Under the pieces are notes generated by a model, which worked only from the letters and a program-made list of their open reading frames with translations, made no database searches and had not been told where the DNA came from. A DNA stretch of 64,000 bases. Source: Psychrobacter cibarius. GTDB lineage: Bacteria > Pseudomonadota > Gammaproteobacteria > Pseudomonadales > Moraxellaceae. The stretch is from contig NZ_JABASQ010000004.1 of the NCBI RefSeq assembly GCF_016107535.1, forward strand, positions 124,001 through 188,000, in the 5' to 3' direction. Positions 37,140 through 45,735 of the stretch are shown one piece after another (position 1 is the stretch's first letter; every line of letters starts with the position of its first letter). Position numbers and translations under genes: made by a program.

Positions 37140-39707
37140 ATGGCCCATTCAAAAACATTAGAAGAAAATTCAAATCAGACAGACACGGCGAAACATGGCT
37201 ATCCTCACTATAACCGAGACATTATCCAAGTCAGAGGCGCACGCGTTCATAATTTAAAGAACGTCGATGTGGATTTACCGCGCAATGCCTTAGTGGTCTT
37301 TACGGGTATATCTGGATCGGGAAAATCATCACTGGCATTCGGTACGCTATTTGCCGAGTCACAGCGCCGCTATCTTGATTCAGTATCGCCTTATGCCAGA
37401 AGGCTCATCGATCAGGTTGATGAACCCGATGTCGATACTATAGAAGGGTTACCGCCAGCAGTTGCCTTACAGCAGCAGCGGGGTACGCCGTCAGTACGCT
37501 CGTCCGTCGGTAGTGTAACAACCATATCTAATGGTCTTCGTATGCTGTACTCACGAGCCGGAGAGTATCCCGCCGGCCAAGAGATACTGTATGCCGATGC
37601 GTTCTCGCCCAATACGCCAGATGGTGCCTGTCCCACGTGTTCAGGTATCGGCCGTGTGTTTGAGGTCACCGAGGATCTGCTGGTACCAGATAATACCAAG
37701 AGCATTCGCGAGCGTGCCATTGCGGCATGGCCACCGGCATGGCAAGGTCAAAACCTGAGCCGTATATTGACCACACTAGGCTATGATATCGATAAGCCTT
37801 GGCACACCCTGCCAAAGAAGACCCGCGACTGGATCTTGTTTACCGATGAGACACCAACAGTGCCTGTTTATCCTGAGTATGATATAGAACAGACACGGGA
37901 GGCAATTGAGAAAGGGGAAAAGCCAAACTATATGGGTACGTTTACCAGTGCCAAAAACTTTATTTTGCATTCTTTTGCCACTACTCAAAGCCCGCGCACC
38001 AAGAAACGCGTCTCGCAATTTATGCAGATATCCGAGTGTCCAGAATGTCACGGCAAAAAACTTAATAAAGAATCACTGTCGGTTAAATTTGCAGGACTCG
38101 ATATCGGTGAGCTATCGCAGCTCACATTGACGGATATGGCCATCAAACTTGAGAAAACAGCACACACCAAAGTGGCAGATGACACACCAAACCGCGAAAA
38201 AGCCATCGTTGCCCAGCGTATTGCCAGTGATATTCTCTCTCGTATTGAGGCACTAACAAGGCTTGGTCTGGGCTATCTGTCGCTTGAGCGTACCACACCA
38301 ACGCTATCGCCTGGTGAGCTACAGCGATTGCGATTAGCGACCCAGATTCGCTCGCAACTGTTTGGCGTGGTTTATGTCCTTGATGAGCCATCAGCAGGTC
38401 TGCACCCTGCTGACACGCAGGCGCTACTTGGGGCGCTAGATGAGTTGATCGCGTCTGGTAACTCGGTGTTTGTGGTTGAGCACGACGTGAGTGTGATTGG
38501 GCATGCTGATTGGGTGGTAGATGTCGGGCCACAGGCTGGCACGCATGGCGGAGAGATTGTCTATAGTGGGCCTGTAGAAGGGCTACGTGAGGTTGCGCAG
38601 TCGCATACGGGTCAATATCTCTTTGCTAACGACACGGCGAATCATCAGTCAAAATCTGACACAAGGCAACCGACAGCGTGGCTGAAACTCGCAAATATCG
38701 AGCGCAATAATATAACAGGCTTGGATGTTGAGTTTCCGCTTGGGGTGATGACTAGTGTCACGGGTGTCTCAGGGTCAGGTAAGTCGAGTCTTGTCAGCCA
38801 AGCATTGGTAGAGCTTATCAGTGAAGTATTGGGGCAAAAGACGGTTGCTGAAGCGCCTGTAGGTGAGGCAGATTTGCTTGAGCAAGAGCTTGAGACAGCC
38901 ACTGGTGGTGAAATTGTCGCTGGCATGGAGCAAGTCCGTCGTCTTATTAATATCAATCAAAAGGCGATTGGGCGGACACCGCGCTCAAACCTAGCAACCT
39001 ATACAGGATTGTTCGATGATGTGCGTAAGCTGTTTGCCGCAACTAAGCAAGCAAAAGCACATGGCTATGACGCTGGACGTTTCTCGTTTAACACCAAAAA
39101 AGGCCGCTGTCCAAATTGTGAAGGTTTGGGTTTTGTCAGTGTGGAGCTGCTATTTTTACCAAGTGTCTATGCACCTTGCCAGGTCTGTCATGGGCAACGC
39201 TATGACGAAGAAACACTTACCATCACGTATCGAGATAAAAACATTGCTGAAGTATTAAATTTAACCGTTGAAGCGGCTCATGAGTTCTTTGTTGATGAAG
39301 CGCCTATCTTGCGCGCATTGGATGCATTGCTGCAAGTGGGGCTTGGCTACTTACGTTTGGGGCAGCCCGCCACTGAGCTGTCAGGGGGTGAAGCACAGCG
39401 CATCAAGCTTGCCACTGAACTACAACGCACGCAACGAGGCGATACGCTCTATATCTTAGATGAGCCAACCACAGGTTTACATCCTGCTGATGTATCCATG
39501 CTGATGAAGCAATTAAACGGTTTGGTCGATGCAGGGAACACCGTCATCATGGTTGAGCATGATATGCAAGTAGCCAGTAATAGCGACTGGATGATTGATA
39601 TGGGGCCAGGGGCAGGTGATGAGGGCGGGTTAATTGTCGCTCAAGGTACGCCAGAAGACGTGGCCCAATCAGAAGACAGTCGCACCGCACCGTTTTTATT
39701 GGTGTGA
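37140..39707 (+). CDS. uvrA2: UvrA2-type excinuclease ATPase paralogue
   Basis: This encodes 855 residues from ATG 37140 (AGGA upstream; the frame is open to 37020). It has two ABC modules: Walker A GISGSGKSSLAFG and GVSGSGKSSLVSQ, signatures LSPGELQRLRLA and LSGGEAQRIKLA, Walker B VLDEPSAGLHP and ILDEPTTGLHP. It keeps the inserted zinc modules (CPTCSGIG, CPECHGKK, CPNCEGLG, CQVCHGQ). After EGLPPAVALQQQ the sequence jumps quickly to the zinc module, so the UvrB-interaction domain of UvrA1 (about 130 residues) is missing. This is the class II UvrA pattern, linked in some bacteria to DNA-damaging drug tolerance. Confidence 0.9.
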   Translation: MAHSKTLEENSNQTDTAKHGYPHYNRDIIQVRGARVHNLKNVDVDLPRNALVVFTGISGSGKSSLAFGTLFAESQRRYLDSVSPYARRLIDQVDEPDVDTIEGLPPAVALQQQRGTPSVRSSVGSVTTISNGLRMLYSRAGEYPAGQEILYADAFSPNTPDGACPTCSGIGRVFEVTEDLLVPDNTKSIRERAIAAWPPAWQGQNLSRILTTLGYDIDKPWHTLPKKTRDWILFTDETPTVPVYPEYDIEQTREAIEKGEKPNYMGTFTSAKNFILHSFATTQSPRTKKRVSQFMQISECPECHGKKLNKESLSVKFAGLDIGELSQLTLTDMAIKLEKTAHTKVADDTPNREKAIVAQRIASDILSRIEALTRLGLGYLSLERTTPTLSPGELQRLRLATQIRSQLFGVVYVLDEPSAGLHPADTQALLGALDELIASGNSVFVVEHDVSVIGHADWVVDVGPQAGTHGGEIVYSGPVEGLREVAQSHTGQYLFANDTANHQSKSDTRQPTAWLKLANIERNNITGLDVEFPLGVMTSVTGVSGSGKSSLVSQALVELISEVLGQKTVAEAPVGEADLLEQELETATGGEIVAGMEQVRRLININQKAIGRTPRSNLATYTGLFDDVRKLFAATKQAKAHGYDAGRFSFNTKKGRCPNCEGLGFVSVELLFLPSVYAPCQVCHGQRYDEETLTITYRDKNIAEVLNLTVEAAHEFFVDEAPILRALDALLQVGLGYLRLGQPATELSGGEAQRIKLATELQRTQRGDTLYILDEPTTGLHPADVSMLMKQLNGLVDAGNTVIMVEHDMQVASNSDWMIDMGPGAGDEGGLIVAQGTPEDVAQSEDSRTAPFLLV

Positions 39708-39757
39708 TTTTATTGATGTGACGACCAGCCTTCAAATTGGGTCTAAGGGTGAAGGGT

Positions 39758-40366
39758 CTATCCCCAATAATTATCAGGGCATTTAGGCAATTCAACTAAC
39801 GTGCGACGTAACGCATCTGACCATTGATGACGGATGGTATTAAAATATTCATCACGCTCATCAATACGGCGACCTTTGGGTAAGATTAAACTGTCATTTT
39901 CATAAAGCACAAAATCTATCGGCATACCGACTGATAGATTTGAGTGAATCGTGGAATCAAATGATAGCATCAAGGCACGTGCCGCGTGTCTTACATCCGT
40001 GTTATAGCTGACAGAACGATCCAAAATAGGTTTGCCGTATTTGCTTTCGCCCAACTGAAAGAAAGGCATATCTTCTGTGGCTTTGATGCAATTGCCTTCA
40101 GGATAAATTAGGTATAACTCAGGCGGATGTCCTTTAATTTGACCACCAAGCATAAATGAGCTAGTAAAAGCCCCATCGCGACTAGAATTAGCGACTGCTT
40201 TTGCATGATTCATAATATCACGCATACATTCGCCAACCATTTGCGCCGCATCAAACAACGTCGCTACCGTATTGAGGTTGCTCTCAGCACGCTGGTCAAT
40301 GTCGTTTTGTAGTTTATTGAACACTGCCTGCGACGTCGCTAAGCTACCCGCTGTCTGTAGCACCAT
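39758..40366 (-). pseudogene. N-terminally truncated proteasome-like protease (Anbu type)
   Basis: The 202 residues match the bulk of Anbu/BPH proteasome-like peptidases (VLQTAGSLATSQAVFNKL, LFDAAQMVGECMRDI, SFMLGGQIKGHPPELYLIYP, YGKPILDRS). Members begin with about 50 more residues carrying the N-terminal catalytic Thr and the FASDSRTNAG-like loop. Here family-like sequence extends only 14 codons upstream of the ATG (KLYQYSVEGERF) before an in-frame TAG. The catalytic residue is therefore gone and the product cannot be an active protease. The 5' portion seems to have been replaced by the end of the next gene. The usual partners (ATP-grasp, alpha-E, transglutaminase-like) are also absent. Confidence 0.8.
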
Positions 40367-40385
40367 AAAGCGCTCGCCCTCAACG

Positions 40386-40637
40386 CTATACTGATATAAC
40401 TTTTGACTCTAAGACTGCCATTATCGCTACACGCTCTGCAAACTGTGCTTCAGGAGGCTGCTCTCGGAACGAATAACTCAGAACCTTATGTAGAAATCGC
40501 TCAAATGTCAGCTCGTCCTCTGATATAGGTGATTCAGGTAACGGATCGGGTTGCTGGGATAATAAACAAAGCTTTTCGACCAAGCTTGGATCTTGTACCT
40601 GCCAAGCATGCTGAATTTGTTCGAACGACAGACTCAT
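40386..40637 (-). CDS. hypothetical protein abutting the truncated protease
   Basis: This encodes 83 residues from ATG 40637 (MSLSFEQIQHAWQVQDPSL), with AAGG upstream; the frame is open to 40688. It is helical and acidic in the middle, soluble, and not recognised. Its last five or so codons overlap, in another frame, the protease-like sequence KLYQYS. The true C terminus may therefore have been lost when a deletion joined the two genes. Confidence 0.5.
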   Translation of the reverse strand: MSLSFEQIQHAWQVQDPSLVEKLCLLSQQPDPLPESPISEDELTFERFLHKVLSYSFREQPPEAQFAERVAIMAVLESKVISV

Positions 40638-40839
40638 AGCGGTGTGCCTTAATAATAATGTAGTCAGCGAATGATATTTTGTAAGCACATAAAAGCCTAT
40701 TTGATAATAAATATCAAAAACTTTTGTTAATTAAAAATAGAAACACGACATCTTATGACGCGCAAATGAACAAGTAAAACTGTGCGACACTAAATGACGC
40801 ATACATATTAATAGTTACCACTATTGGATAAAGATTGAT

Positions 40840-41127
40840 TGACAGCTTGCTTGAGACTGGGGCAGAATAGGGACGTTGTGAGATTTAGCGTTTCACCGTT
40901 TTCGGTGAAGGACGATGCTGCGTCCACGAGTCAAGCCATTGCATTTTACCCAAGGAAGACTGTTTCAGTCCTGCTAATGCACTAGGGGCACTATCTAGGT
41001 GCAGTCCAGTGAGTCTTCCATGTACCAGGTTATGAGGTAGATTAAACAACACTGAATGAGACATCGTTATGATGCTATTCAAAACACCAAACCCAAGTCA
41101 GTCATTATGTACTGGCTTGGGTTTTTT
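40840..41127 (+). ncRNA. candidate structured RNA ending at an intrinsic terminator
   Basis: This non-coding stretch is rich in exact stems: TTCACCG/CGGTGAA (40892-40909), GGACG/CGTCC (40910-40925), GACTG/CAGTC (40958-40970), GGAAGACT/AGTCTTCC (40954-40961 with 41012-41019) and GCACTAG/CTAGGTGC (40979-41002, one bulge). The third and fourth share bases, so they exclude each other. A strong terminator closes it on the + strand. I do not recognise a known family. On the other strand a 65-codon frame covers the same bases without a ribosome site. Confidence 0.4.
41089..41127 (+). terminator. intrinsic terminator of the candidate RNA
   Basis: A 14-bp stem with one wobble pair (AAACCCAAGTCAGT ... 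ACTGGCTTGGGTTT) and a T6 run. No + strand protein gene precedes it within 1 kb, so it must end another kind of transcript, or be a relic. Confidence 0.85.
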
Positions 41128-41258
41128 GTTGTCCTAATTATCATCGATGTACTTAAAAGTTAGATAGCTTAAGATATCGTTATTTTTATTAGATTATAGT
41201 GTGTTATTACGCGACGAGAGCTCTTTATGAATAGATCTCTTGCAAAAGTACCAGTTCA

Positions 41259-41984
41259 TTGACTTCCACTGACGGAATTACAAGGGCTGACGATGACTTA
41301 TGCAAGAAGTCTAATGATGATGCGGTAAAAGTAGAGATATACGAAAGTGCTGATGGACAGACTCGGATTGAGATTCGCTTAGAGCATGATACTTTGTGGC
41401 TCTCACAAGCACAATTAGCCACACTGTTTGAAAAGGACTCTGACACGATTGGTTTGCACCTAAAAAACATCTATAAAGAAGGCGAACTCGACCCCGAAGC
41501 AACTACCGAGCAATCCTCGGTAGTTCGTAAAGAGGGAAACCGACAAGTGCGACGCAACATTCGCTTTTACAATCTAGATGCCATTATTTCTGTGGGTTAT
41601 CGGGTTAATTCTAAAAAAGGCACGCAGTTTCGTATATGGGCGACCCAGCGCTTACGTGAGTACTTGGTGAAAGGATATACGCTTAACCAACAGCGCCTTG
41701 ATAAAAACTCCAATGAATTGCAGCAAGCGTTAAACCTTATCAGAAAGACAGCTCAAAGCCCTGAGTTGAATACCAATGAAGGGCGCGGCCTGATTGAAAT
41801 AATCAGTCGCTATACACAGACGTTTTTGTGGTTACAGCGCTATGACGTTCAAATCGAGACGTTTGAGCTGAGTGTGAGTAACAAGGTTCATAACAATGTC
41901 TATGCTTATCTGAATGGTGATACCACCTTTGCACGTGATGATAAAGACAGCTCAGTACAGTTAGGCTTACAATATCAATTTTAA
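41259..41984 (+). pseudogene. RhuM-like N terminus fused to an outer-membrane protein C terminus
   Basis: Residues about 25-195 match RhuM/virulence-protein family sequence (ADGQTRIEIRLEHDTLWLSQAQLATLF, KNIYKEGELD, YNLDAIISVGYRVNSKKGTQFRIWA, LREYLVKGYTL). The family should continue to about 330 residues. Instead, after LWLQRYD the sequence becomes ETFELSVSNKVHNNVYAYLNGDTTF and ends SSVQLGLQYQF, an alternating pattern with terminal Phe typical of the last strands of an outer-membrane barrel. There is no signal peptide. The only usable start is TTG 41259. The simplest reading is a deletion that joined two genes. Confidence 0.6.
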
Positions 41985-42009
41985 AACATAATGTATGGAT
42001 GACAGTCTG

Positions 42010-42046
42010 CGCCGCTCAGTAATGTATTTATGAGCGGCGTTTTTTA
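42010..42046 (+). terminator. terminator after the chimeric gene
   Basis: A 9-bp GC-rich stem CGCCGCTCA ... TGAGCGGCG with a T6 run. It fits the original 3' end of an outer-membrane protein gene. Confidence 0.88.
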
Positions 42047-42146
42047 TACATTTTAATATAGTAATTATCATGGCGTGCTACTGGTTATCGCTATAATATA
42101 CGTAGAACGGCTGGCCTATATACTAAGAAGAATAGGGATAAAGTGT

Positions 42147-42890
42147 ATGTTTGACATCATAAAAGACTGGCGCGAGCAGCGCATATTGGACAACAGTGAG
42201 TTTACTCATGCTGACTGGCTGCAAGCGGCTCAGCGTATTGTGATACTTGATCGGTTAAATGAGGACGAGCTAACACGCTTGTTTGAGCTGGCGACGCTGT
42301 TTTTGGCGGATAAGTCAATCACGGGCGCACAAGGTTTTGAGATTAGCGATACGGTGCGGCAATCCATCGCCTTGCAAGCTTGCTTGCCTATCTTAAACCT
42401 TAGCCTTGAGTGGTATGCTGGCTGGTCAGCCATTATTATTTATCCTAGTTCCTACAAGAGCGAAACCACCACTGTCGATGAGCTGGGCATTGTCCATGAG
42501 GGCAGTCAGCACCGTAGCGGCGAAGCATGGCTGCGCGGCCCCGTTATTCTGTCGTGGAAGGATGCCAAACACTCAGGGGAGCGCGACGGTCATAATGTCG
42601 TCATTCATGAGTTTGTGCATAAACTTGATATGTTAAATGGTCGTGCCAACGGCTTTCCACCGCTACAAGTGGATATGAATCCTGCGCGCTGGACTGAAAT
42701 TATGACACGAGATTTTGAGGATTTTCAAAGCCATCATAAATCAGGTCTTGATCGTTATGGCGCGACTAATCCTGCGGAGTTTTTTGCGGTACTCAGTGAG
42801 GTGTTTTTTGAGACGCCGCAAAAGCTGATCGATGCTTACCCTGATATTTACGACATAATGATGAAGTTTTTTCGCCAAACACCACTTTAA
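42147..42890 (+). CDS. mtfA: zinc metallopeptidase MtfA
   Basis: This encodes 247 residues from ATG 42147. MtfA (Mlc titration factor) is a cytosolic gluzincin. The zinc motif is HEFVH (His154, Glu155, His158), with a downstream Glu in NPAEFFAVLSEVFFE. Family marks are GAQGFEISDTVRQSIALQACLPIL and GPVILSWKDAKHSG. E. coli MtfA binds the repressor Mlc and affects sugar PTS expression; whether Mlc exists here is unknown. It is a single gene followed by a terminator. Confidence 0.92.
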   Translation: MFDIIKDWREQRILDNSEFTHADWLQAAQRIVILDRLNEDELTRLFELATLFLADKSITGAQGFEISDTVRQSIALQACLPILNLSLEWYAGWSAIIIYPSSYKSETTTVDELGIVHEGSQHRSGEAWLRGPVILSWKDAKHSGERDGHNVVIHEFVHKLDMLNGRANGFPPLQVDMNPARWTEIMTRDFEDFQSHHKSGLDRYGATNPAEFFAVLSEVFFETPQKLIDAYPDIYDIMMKFFRQTPL

Positions 42891-42952
42891 TCAAAATCAT
42901 TAATAGTCACTATTAATGTTCGATAATGAATATATAGGCATGAAAAAGCAAT

Positions 42953-42994
42953 AAAAAAGGGCAGTGCATAGGTTTTATGACACCGCCTTTTTTT
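42953..42994. terminator. bidirectional terminator between mtfA and lipoprotein gene
   Basis: AAAAAAGGGCAGTG pairs imperfectly with CACCGCCTTTTTTT around a 14-base loop, with runs on both sides. A second palindrome (CATTAATAGT-C-ACTATTAATG) lies at 42898-42918. Confidence 0.7.
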
Positions 42995-43039
42995 TGCTTA
43001 TTTTTCATTTAAGTCTATGTTTTTATAGATAAAAATTAT

Positions 43040-43705
43040 TTAAGTTGTCCATTGCTCATTCACAATAGCGACCAAATAGCGTTTACCTTGATATTCTTCA
43101 AACACTAAACGCATGATACGCCAATCCATACCGGAATATTCCTCTGAGCCTTTATGATAAAACTCGACAACCTCTGAATTGGGATAAATTTTCTTTAGGT
43201 TGTTAATCATATTCCCACTGTGTTGGAACTCATTAATACTGATATTGGCATTGTTAAATTGGCTAGCATCAATCCACGTGTCTAAATATGTAGGTAGTGG
43301 CGTGACGAGTAGATCGCCCGTACCGTCTTTTTCACCCCAAGTAAAACGAATTTTGGACTGTTGCAAATATTGGGCGAATTGTTCACGGCTAAAGACTTTA
43401 TCCGTCTCAGGACGCACATAGGCATACATCGAAAAACGGACGCCACGGGTCGGATGAATATCATTGGTGATGCGAGCGAAGTCTTTATTCGCAAGCGCGC
43501 GCTGAATACGTAAGGCTTGCTGCTTAAGGGTTTGCTGACTGATATCGGAGACAACGGGCGTTGATGAATGGCCGTTAGATTGATTTGGAGTGGCTATATT
43601 GGATTCAGCAGAAGATTGACAGCCAGTTGCTGCTAGCGCCAAAGCCAATGCGCCGCCAACGGTTAATTTAGATGAACGGTCTTTGAAAGTAGATAATAGG
43701 GTCAT
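43040..43705 (-). CDS. putative lipoprotein of unknown function
   Basis: This encodes 221 residues with signal VGGALALALAATGC (lipobox AATGC, Cys about residue 29). A Ser/Asn-rich linker follows, then a soluble domain containing IHPTRGVRFSMYAYV, YLDTWIDASQFNNANISINEF and a late WRIMRLVFEEYQGKRYLVAIVNEQWT. I have seen this domain pattern in uncharacterised proteins of many bacteria but cannot name a function. It is a single gene, transcribed toward mtfA. Confidence 0.75.
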   Translation of the reverse strand: MTLLSTFKDRSSKLTVGGALALALAATGCQSSAESNIATPNQSNGHSSTPVVSDISQQTLKQQALRIQRALANKDFARITNDIHPTRGVRFSMYAYVRPETDKVFSREQFAQYLQQSKIRFTWGEKDGTGDLLVTPLPTYLDTWIDASQFNNANISINEFQHSGNMINNLKKIYPNSEVVEFYHKGSEEYSGMDWRIMRLVFEEYQGKRYLVAIVNEQWTT

Positions 43706-43928
43706 GAAGCATCCTTATCGCAGTGGTTTTCGAAATATACGTTACTGTGAATATAATTGGGCAAATTTCACAAGATTACTAAGCAAAAATTTATTATTTA
43801 AAAGTTATTAAGTAATAGATCGTTTTTAGTAGATAAACCGGAATGATACGATAATACAGCAGAGTCATAATATGGTTATGATGTAATGGTTTATAACACT
43901 TATATCATTGAAGCTCGTAGAGAACGCC

Positions 43929-44414
43929 ATGCCAACACATTATTCACTGACGCTGCTAGCTATGGGACTGATAGCAACCAATTTTGCTATAGCTGATATA
44001 GCAGAGTCAACTCAGACTTATGCAGCCATAAAAATAGCGACCATTAGCAACATGTATCAGCAAGACGTCAACAATCAAGGCATGGATAATCCGGTCGTAT
44101 TGCAACAGTATGCCGACCCAGATCTACAAGCCGCGATGCAGATTGAGCAAGACTATTTTGATAGAGAGCAAATATCTTGTCATGTTGATTATGATGTATT
44201 GTGGGATTCGCAAGATCCTGATTATACCCAAGACAAACAGTTTTCGATGACTGACCAAGGATTGGTGCAAGTGAGTTTGGCACATGGCAGCAATGTTTAT
44301 TATGAGTTGTCATGTAATGGTACCGATGACGATGCTAATTGCCGAGTGGCAGATGTGATTTTAGATGAAGATGGCAAGTCTTTTCGCAAGCATTTACTAG
44401 AAACCTGTCGCTAG
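43929..44414 (+). CDS. small exported protein of unknown function
   Basis: This encodes 161 residues from ATG 43929 (MPTHYSLTLLAMGLIA), with a signal peptide likely cleaved after ADIA or nearby. The mature part is acidic with four Cys (two likely disulfides): SCHVDYDV, ELSCNGTDDDANCRV and ETCR at the end. No family is recognised. It is the last gene before the gene-poor terminus region; a short hairpin AATGCT-G-AGCATT follows the stop and leads into a T-rich tract. Confidence 0.65.
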   Translation: MPTHYSLTLLAMGLIATNFAIADIAESTQTYAAIKIATISNMYQQDVNNQGMDNPVVLQQYADPDLQAAMQIEQDYFDREQISCHVDYDVLWDSQDPDYTQDKQFSMTDQGLVQVSLAHGSNVYYELSCNGTDDDANCRVADVILDEDGKSFRKHLLETCR

Positions 44415-44553
44415 CCAATGCTGAGCATTATTTTTATTGATACCTAAATATAAAAAGTTATAAACCCTGAATAAAAATCACAGAAATAATCATGAGAGCT
44501 TATAAATGGCACTGTATAAAACTATGAGCCTAACTTCTAAAGCCATTGGTTTG

Positions 44554-44581
44554 TTTTCGCATAATGTATATTATGTTAAAC
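44554..44581. other. dif: dif chromosome-dimer resolution site (XerC/XerD)
   Basis: The 28-mer has an 11-base XerC arm TTTTCGCATAA, a 6-base centre TGTATA and an 11-base XerD arm TTATGTTAAAC. It matches the E. coli dif (from memory) at 23 of 28 positions, with 22 in a row (GCATAATGTATATTATGTTAAA). XerCD recombine here, under FtsK, to resolve chromosome dimers. It marks the replication terminus, which fits the surrounding gene desert. The differences are only in the outer ends of the arms, as expected between genera. Confidence 0.93.
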
Positions 44582-44866
44582 TAGAGCTACCGTACAATAA
44601 GTTCATGGGATTATGATTATATGATAAACCCTTATTAAGGTTGGTTGATGATTGATTAATTCTCATACGTACTAACTATTCATAAAGTCATCTTCATTAA
44701 CACTGATACAGTTACTAGCTAAGCTTTCTTAAGGAGTCAATGTACAGAGCTATCACTGATCCTATTATATTTGTAATCGAGCTTAACGTATTGAGCCATG
44801 TCGCTAGTTAACCTATTTGATAAACTTGTTCTACTCATCATTGTTAAGTTTACTACCTTCATACGG

Positions 44867-44952
44867 CACAATAATCCCTCTGAATAATCTGCCATTCCTA
44901 ATCATCACCTAATCACCAAATTACTCATCAATCGATTGTTGGTAGCTTAGCC
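44867..44952. repeat. diverged direct repeat, left copy
   Basis: About 86 bases from CACAATAATCCCT to GATTGTTGGTAGCTTAGCC align with 47055-47141 at roughly 70-75% by eye, same orientation. The copies bracket the integrase gene. See the finding on this pair. Confidence 0.7.
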
Positions 44953-45503
44953 GACTTCCTCATTAATGCGAATGTGCTTGAACTACGTTAGGTACAGAAA
45001 TATTCGCCACCAAGTGACAATCTCAAAATAGAAGCAATAACCTCTCTGGATGACTATTACTCTATATCATTGATAAAAACGTATACAAGCTCTGACAATG
45101 ATCCTATTTGGCATCTCAGTGAGTCCAAGTCTAGATACACCTTATAGCTGCTATTATCATAGCTAACCAAGTTGTAATACGTTTTTATTGAGAGTCACCG
45201 AAAAAGCCTTTTCAGATTAGTACAATATTCATTGGTCTTTTCTAGCTTCTCTTGCTCTTTCTGAAATATCTTAATCTAAAGCATTGAGTTGATACCTTCC
45301 AAATTTGCACAGAACAGCACTATCACCCTGATTAAGGTATTCTGTGCGAGTACAGGAGCACGGTTTTTCGTGCAAGTATGTCAAAGGACTCTATTGCCAA
45401 TAGCAAACAGCACTCTTACTTTTAATCTATGTGAAGTTTATTCCTTCAAACGCCATATATATCAACAAAAAAAATAGCTTACTCCTTCTTTCTCCACTAT
45501 ACT

Positions 45504-45538
45504 ATAATCATCCCCAAGTGAAGGTTGGGGATGATTAT
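45504..45538. terminator. strong hairpin upstream of the integrase gene
   Basis: A 14-bp perfect stem ATAATCATCCCCAA ... TTGGGGATGATTAT with a 7-base loop. No clear gene ends here, so it may be a relic terminator or a recombination-related structure. Confidence 0.6.
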
Positions 45539-45735
45539 ACTTTAAAACCTTTCATTTAAAGGGTTTTGCAAAATAACTAATGAATAACAGTGTCCATGTT
45601 AGTGTCCAATAGCTATCTGTATTTCTCAGAAGACGCTTTTCAAGATTTATAAAACGTGCGCAAAGATTGCTCTAAATCTAAGTATAGAGTTAATAGATTA
45701 ACATTCACAATTTACCTAGCTTATAAAACTGACGG

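Larger units (their letters stand above)
44415..45735. other. gene-poor replication-terminus region containing dif
   Basis: About 1.3 kb without a convincing gene. It holds the dif site (44554-44581), one copy of an imperfect direct repeat (44867-44952), a hairpin GCACG/CGTGC near 45360 and a strong 14-bp hairpin at 45504-45538. The longest frame (62 codons, 45289-45477) lacks a ribosome site and protein-like sequence. Confidence 0.7.

Noticed and set aside
40885-41082. 65-codon minus-strand frame over the structured-RNA candidate
   Set aside because: It has no ribosome site before either ATG, and the stems fall across it without regard to codons. Kept only as the alternative reading.
45289-45477. 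62-codon frame in the terminus gene desert
   Set aside because: There is no ribosome site, the composition is unlike a protein, and no family was recognised. It is probably chance in AT-rich DNA.
45585-45615. Repeated GTGTCCA motif before the integrase as an attachment core
   Set aside because: The two copies are only 7-8 bases and adjacent; no partner copy was found on the other side of the gene.
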